Origin: Pseudomonas sp. GD04019
GTDB taxonomy: Bacteria; Pseudomonadota; Gammaproteobacteria; Pseudomonadales; Pseudomonadaceae
DNA length: 64,000 nucleotides
Direction: 5' to 3'
Assembly: GCF_029837695.1 (NCBI RefSeq)
Contig: NZ_JAOEEA010000007.1
Span: 186,001-250,000 of the forward strand
Made by a program: the position numbers and the translations under genes. Below are positions 59,601-64,000 of this stretch, piece after piece. Below the pieces are notes generated by a model. That model was not told the origin of the DNA. It searched no databases and worked only from the letters and a program-made list of their open reading frames with translations. The number at the start of each line of letters is the position of its first letter. Within the stretch, counting starts at the first letter, position 1.

Positions 59601-62600
59601 GGACCGAGGTGCTGGGTGTGGAGCGAGTAGGGCGTCAGGATCATTTCTTCGAGTTGGGTGGCGACTCCATCGTCGCGCTGCAGGTGGTCAGCCGCGCACG
59701 GCAGCAGGGCCTGGGCCTGACGCCCAAGGACCTGTTCCAGCAGCAGACCCTGACCCAACTGGCCGGCGTTGCCCGCAGCGTCGCCGCACCGCTGGCCGAT
59801 CAGGGCCCGGTAACTGGCGCAGCGCCACTGCTGCCGATCCAGGCGCGCCTGCTGCGGCGCGAGGGCCTGGCCCCGTGCAACCAGTATCTGCTGCTGGAAC
59901 TGGCCGAGCCGCTGCCGAGCGCCCAGCTGGAGCAGGCGCTGCAAGCCCTGGTTCAGCACCACGACGCCCTGCGCCTGTGCTTCGAACAGCGCTCTGGTCA
60001 GTGGCAGCAAGTGCATGCCGCCGAAGCAGGCAGCCCTCTGCTGCAACAGGTCGAACTGGCCGCTGGCGAAGACCCGCAGCCGCACTACGACGCTATCCAG
60101 CGCAGTATCGATCCAGCCAGCGGCGCGCACCTGCGCGGCCTCTACCTGACACAGCCAGGCCAGGCCGATCGCCTGCTGCTGTCCATCCACCACCTGGTGG
60201 TCGATGGCGTGTCCTGGCGCGTGCTGCTGGAAGACCTGCAACGCGCCTGCCTGCAATTGGCCAGCGGCCTGGCGGTACAGCTGCCGAGCAAGACCAGCGC
60301 CTTCAAGACCTGGGGCGAGCGCCTGGCTGGCTGGAACGTGGACGCGCAACTGCCGTACTGGCAGGCCCAGCAGGCCGCTGGCGGAGAACTGCCGCTGCTG
60401 AGCAGCGAAACTGGTAGCGAAGGCACTCGCCAACGCCTGGAGCTGAGCCTGGACGCCGGCTTTACCCGCGACCTGCTGCAGGCCGGCCAACAGGCCTATC
60501 GCCTGCGCGCCGACGAACTGCTGCTGACCGCCCTCAGCCGCGTGCTGTGCAGCTGGAGCGAGCAACCAACGCTGTGCGTGCACCTGGAGAGCCACGGCCG
60601 CGCGCCGCTGTTCGACGATATCGACCTGTCGCGCAGCGTCGGCTGGTTCACCAGCCTCTACCCCGTGCGCCTGCAACCCGAAGCAGAGCTGGCCGCCAGC
60701 CTCAAGGCGATCAAGGAACAACTGCGTGCCGTGCCCAACCTGGGCCTCGGCTACGGCCTGCTGCGCCAGCGTGATCAACTGGGCGAGCGCGCCCCGCAAC
60801 TGCTGTTCAACTACCTCGGCCAGTTCGACGAGGGCGGCCACGGCCTGCGCCTGCGCGAAGGCGGTCTGTGGCGCGAAGCCGATGCGCCGATGGACGCACC
60901 GCTGGTAATTAACGCCGAACAACGTGGCGGCGCCCTGCATCTGCATCTGGACTTCAACCCGCAGCAACTGGCACGGCCGACCCTGGAAGGCCTGATCACT
61001 CGCTTGCAGGACGAACTGCGTGCCATCGCCCAGCATTGCCAGAAAGCCCCGGCCAGCCTGACCCCCAGCGATGTGCCGCTGGCCGGTCTGAGCCAGGCCG
61101 AGCTGGATGCGCTGCCCGGCGTGGAGGACATCCACCCGCTGTCGCCGCTGCAGCAGGGCCTGCTGTTCCACAGCCAGCTGGAAGGCGCCGGTAGCTATGT
61201 CAGCCAATTGCTGCTGCCGTTCACCGGGCTCGACCCGCTGCGCCTGCAGAACGCCTGGCGCCAGGTGCTGGCGCGTCATGGCGTGCTGCGCAGCCGCTTC
61301 CTGCTCGGCGAGCGCCCGCTGCAACTGGTGCAGGCCGAGGTCGAGCTGGATTGGCAGGACCTCGACTGGCGCGGCGTCGCCGATTTCGATTCGCAGCTGC
61401 AGGCCTTCTGCAGCGCCGAGCGTGAGCGCGGCTTTGCCCTCGACCAGGCGCCGCTGCTGCGCCTGGCGCTGATTCAGCGCGGTACCGGCGATTTCGTGCT
61501 GGCCTGGACCCTGCACCACCTGCTGCTGGACGGTTGGAGCAACGGTCTGCTGTTCGCCGAAGTGCTGGCCCTTTACCACGGCGACCGCCTGCCGGCGCCG
61601 GGCGGCCAGTTCCGCGATTACATCAGCTGGCTCGACGGCCAGGATGCGGCAACCGAGCAGGCCTTTTGGCGCGAGCAGCTGGCACCGCTGGACGGTGCCA
61701 CCCGCATTGCCGGCTGCCTGCCGTGCCGCGCACCGGAACAGGGCCATGCCCGCCATCCGCTGCCGCTAGACGCCGCCACCGAACAGCAGATTCGCGGCTT
61801 CGCCCAGCGCCATGGCCTGACCCTCAATACCCTGGTACAAGCCGCCTGGGCCTTGCTGCTGGCGCGCCTGACCGGCAAGCGAAGCCTGTGCTTCGGCGCC
61901 ACCGTGGCCGGTCGCCCGACCGAGCTGGCCGGCAGCGAACAGATGCTCGGCCTGTTTATCAACAGCCTGCCGGTGGCGATCCAGCTGCCGGCCGAGCAGC
62001 CGCTGGGCGACTGGCTGGCCGCGTTGCAGTTGCAGAACCTGCAGCTGCGTGAGCACGAACACAGCCCGCTGCACGATATCCAGCGCTGGGTCGGCAGCGC
62101 CGGTGAGGCACTGTTCGACAGTCTGCTGGTATTCGAGAACTACCCGCTGGGCGATGCACTGAAGCAGGCCGAGCGCGGCGAACTGCGCCTGGGCATGCCG
62201 CAGAGCCATGAGTTCACCCACTACCCGATGACCTTGGCCGTGCTGCCGGGCAGCCGCCTGGAGCTGCTGCTGGCCTACGACCGCGCGCATTTCGATGCCA
62301 ACGGTATTGCTCAGGTCGAGGCGCTGCTGCGCCAGGCGCTGCAGCTGGTCTGTGGCGATCCGGCCCAGCCGCTGGGCAGCCTGGCGCTAGTTAGCGAGAG
62401 CGAGCAGTTCCTGCTGGGCGAGTGGAATACCCCGCGCCAGGCCTTCGATGCTGCTCGGTTGTTGCCTGAATTGATCGCCGAGCAGGCACGCCTGCGTCCC
62501 GAAGCCATCGCCCTGGTACACGGCACTGAGCGGATTGCCTTTGCCGAACTGGAGGCTCGCTCCAATCGCCTGGCTAATCTGATGGTGGCTCACGGCGTGC

Positions 62601-64000
62601 AGCCGGAATCCCGCGTCGGTGTTTCTCTGGAGCGTGGAAACGCGATGCTCGTGGCCATGTTGGCAGTGCTGAAATCCGGCGGCGCCTTTGTGCCGCTGGA
62701 CCCGGATTATCCGCGTGATCGCCTGAGCTACATGGTCGAGGATTCGGGGCTGAAGTGGCTGCTCACTTCCTCCGATCTGGCCGAGCGCTTGCCGCTGGGT
62801 GAGGGCGTCGAGCCGCTGTATCTGGATCAGCTCGATCTCGCTGCTTTCAACGCCTCGGCGCCTGCAGTGCAGCTGCATCCATTGAATCTGGCCTATCTGA
62901 TCTACACCTCCGGCTCCACCGGCCAGCCGAAAGGCGTGGCGGTGAACCACCTCGGCCTGAGCATGCATGTGCAGACCATCGGCCAGCGCTACGGCATGAC
63001 CCCAGACGATGTGGAGCTGCACTTTGCTTCCATCAGTTTCGACGGCGCCTTGGAGCGCTGGACCGTGCCGCTGGCCTTCGGCAGCCGCCTGGTGATTCGC
63101 GATCAGGAACTGTGGAGCGCGGAGAAGACCTGCCAGGTGATCGCCGACGAAGGCGTGACCATCTCCTGCCTGCCGCCCAGCTATGCCCAGCAACTGCTGG
63201 ACTGGGTGGAAAGCCAGAACCTCATACTGCCAGTACGTTCCTGGACCTTGGGTGGCGAGGCCTTTACCCGCGAAACCTACGAGCGACTGCAGCGTGTTCT
63301 TGAGCCCAAGCGCATCATCAACGGCTATGGCCCGACCGAAACCGTGGTGACGCCGCTGATCTGGGAAGCCTTCCCGGGTGATTCATTTGAAGCTGCCTAC
63401 GCACCGATTGGTAATCCGGTCGGTCCGCGCAGCCTGTATGTCCTCGATGCCGAACTGAATCTGCTGCCCATCGGCGTGGCTGGCGAGCTGTATATCGGCG
63501 GTGAAGTCGGCCTGGCTCGCGGCTACTTCCAGCGTCCCGAGCTGACCGCCGAACGCTTCCTGCCCGATCCGTTCGGCGCAGCCGGCGAGCGCATGTACCG
63601 CACCGGCGACTTGGTGCGTTGGCGCGAAGACGGCACCCTGGACTATCTGGGGCGTGTCGACCATCAGGTGAAGATCCGCGGCTTCCGTATCGAACTGGGC
63701 GAGATCGAAAGCCAGCTGTTGGCCCTCGAAGGCGTGCAGGAAGCGGCGGTGATCGCCCGCGAGACACCGACCGGCAAGCAGTTGGTGGGCTACGTCGTGG
63801 CCAAACACCCCTCTCCCCTTGGGAGAGGGGCCGGGGGTGAGGGAGCGTCCGAGCTGCACGGTGAGTCCCTCACCGGTACGCCGGCCGCCCCAGACCTCTC
63901 CCAGCGGGAGAGGGAGCTAAGAGCCGAGCTGGCCAAGGTACTGCCGGACTATATGGTCCCTGCGCAGATCATCGCTCTGGAAAAACTGCCGCTGACCCCG
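56648..64000 (+). CDS. Non-ribosomal peptide synthetase, C-A-T-E-C-A..., right-truncated
   Basis: An open frame of over 2450 residues that runs off the window. Domains: condensation 1 (HHIISDAW at 141-148) with no upstream carrier, so it takes a donor in trans; adenylation 1 (LIYTSGSTG at 614-622, catalytic K954); carrier with phosphopantetheine serine S1007 (ELGGDSI); epimerisation (HHLVVDGVSW at 1181); condensation 2 (HHLLLDGWS at 1623), expected to accept a D-residue; adenylation 2 (LIYTSGSTG at 2084-2092). Both adenylation pockets read D-G-E-C-T-G-G-V-T by motif alignment, so both should load the same, perhaps basic, amino acid. A palindromic element is embedded in adenylation 2. Context points to a siderophore. 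Confidence 0.95.
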   Translation, partial: MNARVPSNLALEWAPLSFAQQRLWFFSRLESGSTAYNIGGVLRFEGVLDMDSLRHGLDQVYARHAALRTVFREHDGLAQQAVLPVGPMPLEIIDLEGGADRVESLARDFIEADYDLTRGPLVRCALYRLGENSHAFAVGMHHIISDAWSVRVLVEEMAEFYRARLQNRQPFMTPQPVQYSEYAVGQREWLASEAGARQMAFWREHLGSEQPPQSLAPDYPHNPQAARRAAYRTLQVEPALVARLSDLAKANGATLFTVLLAALQLQLARLSGQREVRIGVPVAGRAKGYERLVGFFVNTLVLKAEPRPELSVAEWLEQARAGLKQAQANQEMPIERLVEELAPSRSLGQQPLFQVAFNYRRQHPLAANWLPGIETQLAELPSSQIPFDLALDAVRDRGNELSINFAYAADLFTENSIERLIAGFLEVLDGFASAPQAALGEVVLVTAPELAQLSEWNTPRQAFDAARLLPALIAEQARLRPEAIALVHGSERIAFADMEARANRLANLLVAHGVQPESRVGVSLERGNAMIVAMLAVLKSGGAFVPLDPDYPLERLSYMVEDSGLKWLITSSDLAERLPLGAGVEPLYLDQIDLSAFESSAPSVQLHPLNLAYLIYTSGSTGQPKGVAVNHLGLTMHVQTIGQRYGMTPDDVELHFASISFDGALERWTVPLAFGSRLVIRDQELWSAEKTSQVIADEGVTISCLPPSYAQQLLDWVESQGLKLPVRSWTLGGEAFTRETYERLQKVLQPQRIINGYGPTETVVTPLIWEAFPGDSFEAAYAPIGNPVGPRSLYVLDAELNLLPIGVAGELYIGGEVGLARGYFQRPELTAERFLPDPFGAAGERMYRTGDLVRWRADGTLDYLGRVDHQVKIRGFRIELGEIESQLLALDGVQEAAVIARETPTGKQLVGYVVARDNADANALRSELAKVLPDYMVPAQIIALDKLPLTPAGKLNRAALPEPTWQSQSYEAPQTDNERILAAIWTEVLGVERVGRQDHFFELGGDSIVALQVVSRARQQGLGLTPKDLFQQQTLTQLAGVARSVAAPLADQGPVTGAAPLLPIQARLLRREGLAPCNQYLLLELAEPLPSAQLEQALQALVQHHDALRLCFEQRSGQWQQVHAAEAGSPLLQQVELAAGEDPQPHYDAIQRSIDPASGAHLRGLYLTQPGQADRLLLSIHHLVVDGVSWRVLLEDLQRACLQLASGLAVQLPSKTSAFKTWGERLAGWNVDAQLPYWQAQQAAGGELPLLSSETGSEGTRQRLELSLDAGFTRDLLQAGQQAYRLRADELLLTALSRVLCSWSEQPTLCVHLESHGRAPLFDDIDLSRSVGWFTSLYPVRLQPEAELAASLKAIKEQLRAVPNLGLGYGLLRQRDQLGERAPQLLFNYLGQFDEGGHGLRLREGGLWREADAPMDAPLVINAEQRGGALHLHLDFNPQQLARPTLEGLITRLQDELRAIAQHCQKAPASLTPSDVPLAGLSQAELDALPGVEDIHPLSPLQQGLLFHSQLEGAGSYVSQLLLPFTGLDPLRLQNAWRQVLARHGVLRSRFLLGERPLQLVQAEVELDWQDLDWRGVADFDSQLQAFCSAERERGFALDQAPLLRLALIQRGTGDFVLAWTLHHLLLDGWSNGLLFAEVLALYHGDRLPAPGGQFRDYISWLDGQDAATEQAFWREQLAPLDGATRIAGCLPCRAPEQGHARHPLPLDAATEQQIRGFAQRHGLTLNTLVQAAWALLLARLTGKRSLCFGATVAGRPTELAGSEQMLGLFINSLPVAIQLPAEQPLGDWLAALQLQNLQLREHEHSPLHDIQRWVGSAGEALFDSLLVFENYPLGDALKQAERGELRLGMPQSHEFTHYPMTLAVLPGSRLELLLAYDRAHFDANGIAQVEALLRQALQLVCGDPAQPLGSLALVSESEQFLLGEWNTPRQAFDAARLLPELIAEQARLRPEAIALVHGTERIAFAELEARSNRLANLMVAHGVQPESRVGVSLERGNAMLVAMLAVLKSGGAFVPLDPDYPRDRLSYMVEDSGLKWLLTSSDLAERLPLGEGVEPLYLDQLDLAAFNASAPAVQLHPLNLAYLIYTSGSTGQPKGVAVNHLGLSMHVQTIGQRYGMTPDDVELHFASISFDGALERWTVPLAFGSRLVIRDQELWSAEKTCQVIADEGVTISCLPPSYAQQLLDWVESQNLILPVRSWTLGGEAFTRETYERLQRVLEPKRIINGYGPTETVVTPLIWEAFPGDSFEAAYAPIGNPVGPRSLYVLDAELNLLPIGVAGELYIGGEVGLARGYFQRPELTAERFLPDPFGAAGERMYRTGDLVRWREDGTLDYLGRVDHQVKIRGFRIELGEIESQLLALEGVQEAAVIARETPTGKQLVGYVVAKHPSPLGRGAGGEGASELHGESLTGTPAAPDLSQRERELRAELAKVLPDYMVPAQIIALEKLPLTP
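58021..59385 (+). repeat. Adenylation domain 1 DNA, first copy of a long direct repeat
   Basis: Aligns along its length with 62410-63795. The two copies are closely similar by eye, with differences mainly at third codon positions, and most similar from the A3 core (TSGSTG) to the A8 region. This indicates module duplication or gene conversion. Confidence 0.85.
62410..63795 (+). repeat. Adenylation domain 2 DNA, second copy of a long direct repeat
   Basis: Second copy of the adenylation-domain repeat (see 58021-59385). Similarity is broken only by the element at 63803-63916, after which the copies align again (LAKVLPDYMVPAQ in both). Confidence 0.85.
63803..63916. repeat. Palindromic element (family A) inserted in frame in the NRPS
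   Basis: Left unit CCCCTCTCCCCTTGGGAGAG with GGGGGTGAGGGAG following; right unit CCCTCACC... to CTCTCCCAGCGGGAGAGGGA, inverted. This is the same element found between genes at 8536, 10268, 13981, 16509 and 26277. It is read as HPSPLGRGAGGEG...SQREREL with no stop, and replaces about eight residues of the equivalent adenylation 1 loop by about 38. Confidence 0.92.

Noticed and set aside
59372..61756. A 794-codon open frame antisense to the NRPS
   Set aside because: It lies entirely opposite conserved NRPS domains and has low-complexity Gln/Ala/Leu composition.

Overview
The window is GC-rich, dense, operon-organised DNA of a Pseudomonas chromosome. This is supported by the syntenic liuR-liuABCDE leucine-catabolism cluster, a mexS/mexT-mexEF-oprN locus, a muxABC-opmB efflux operon, OprD-type and Wsp-type genes, and many GC-rich palindromic intergenic repeats. 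I cannot assign a species. No rRNA, tRNA, insertion sequence or CRISPR array is visible.

Layout. Positions 1-4615 (minus strand) hold a 3-hydroxybutyrate utilisation block: bdhA (cut by the window edge), a GntP-type permease, an OprD-type porin with a sigma-54 promoter and two operator-like sites upstream, and the sigma-54 activator itself. Positions 4702-11941 (minus) hold liuE, liuD, liuC, liuB, liuA and liuR; a perfect 16-bp palindrome separates liuR from a divergent pair at 12062-13966 (HSD10-like dehydrogenase and acyl-CoA dehydrogenase). Next come a LysR regulator divergent from another acyl-CoA dehydrogenase (14102-16392), a TerC-family membrane protein with a tiny coupled gene, a PstS/OmpA fusion with a Pho-box-like site, xthA, a GNAT acetyltransferase and tpx. 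The muxABC-opmB operon occupies 21962-30918. A small group follows: NTF2-like secreted protein, GST, and LysR divergent from a PACE transporter.

Positions 33867-44930 (plus) are one tight operon for a Wsp-like chemosensory pathway: CheW, CheR-TPR, CheW, MCP, CheA-REC, CheB, and a 1192-residue output protein with REC, Cys-rich GAF, PAS, LOV-like PAS, GGDEF, EAL and a second REC. It differs from the classical wsp order in the MCP position and in having this complex cyclic-di-GMP enzyme instead of WspR. Positions 45047-53177 hold oprN, mexF, mexE and mexT (minus) and mexS (plus).

From a Fur-box-like site at 53260 to the right edge lies an iron-regulated non-ribosomal peptide (probably siderophore) locus: PvdS-like ECF sigma factor, PvdE/SyrD-type exporter, MbtH, type II thioesterase and a large NRPS (C-A-T-E-C-A so far) running off the window. 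The two adenylation domains are near-duplicates with the same apparent specificity pocket.

The most unusual observation is that one of the palindromic repeats scattered between genes here (around 8.5, 10.3, 14.0, 16.5 and 26.3 kb) also sits inside the second adenylation domain of the NRPS (63803-63916) and is read through in frame, adding about 30 net residues. Another copy appears to supply the ribosome binding site of muxC.
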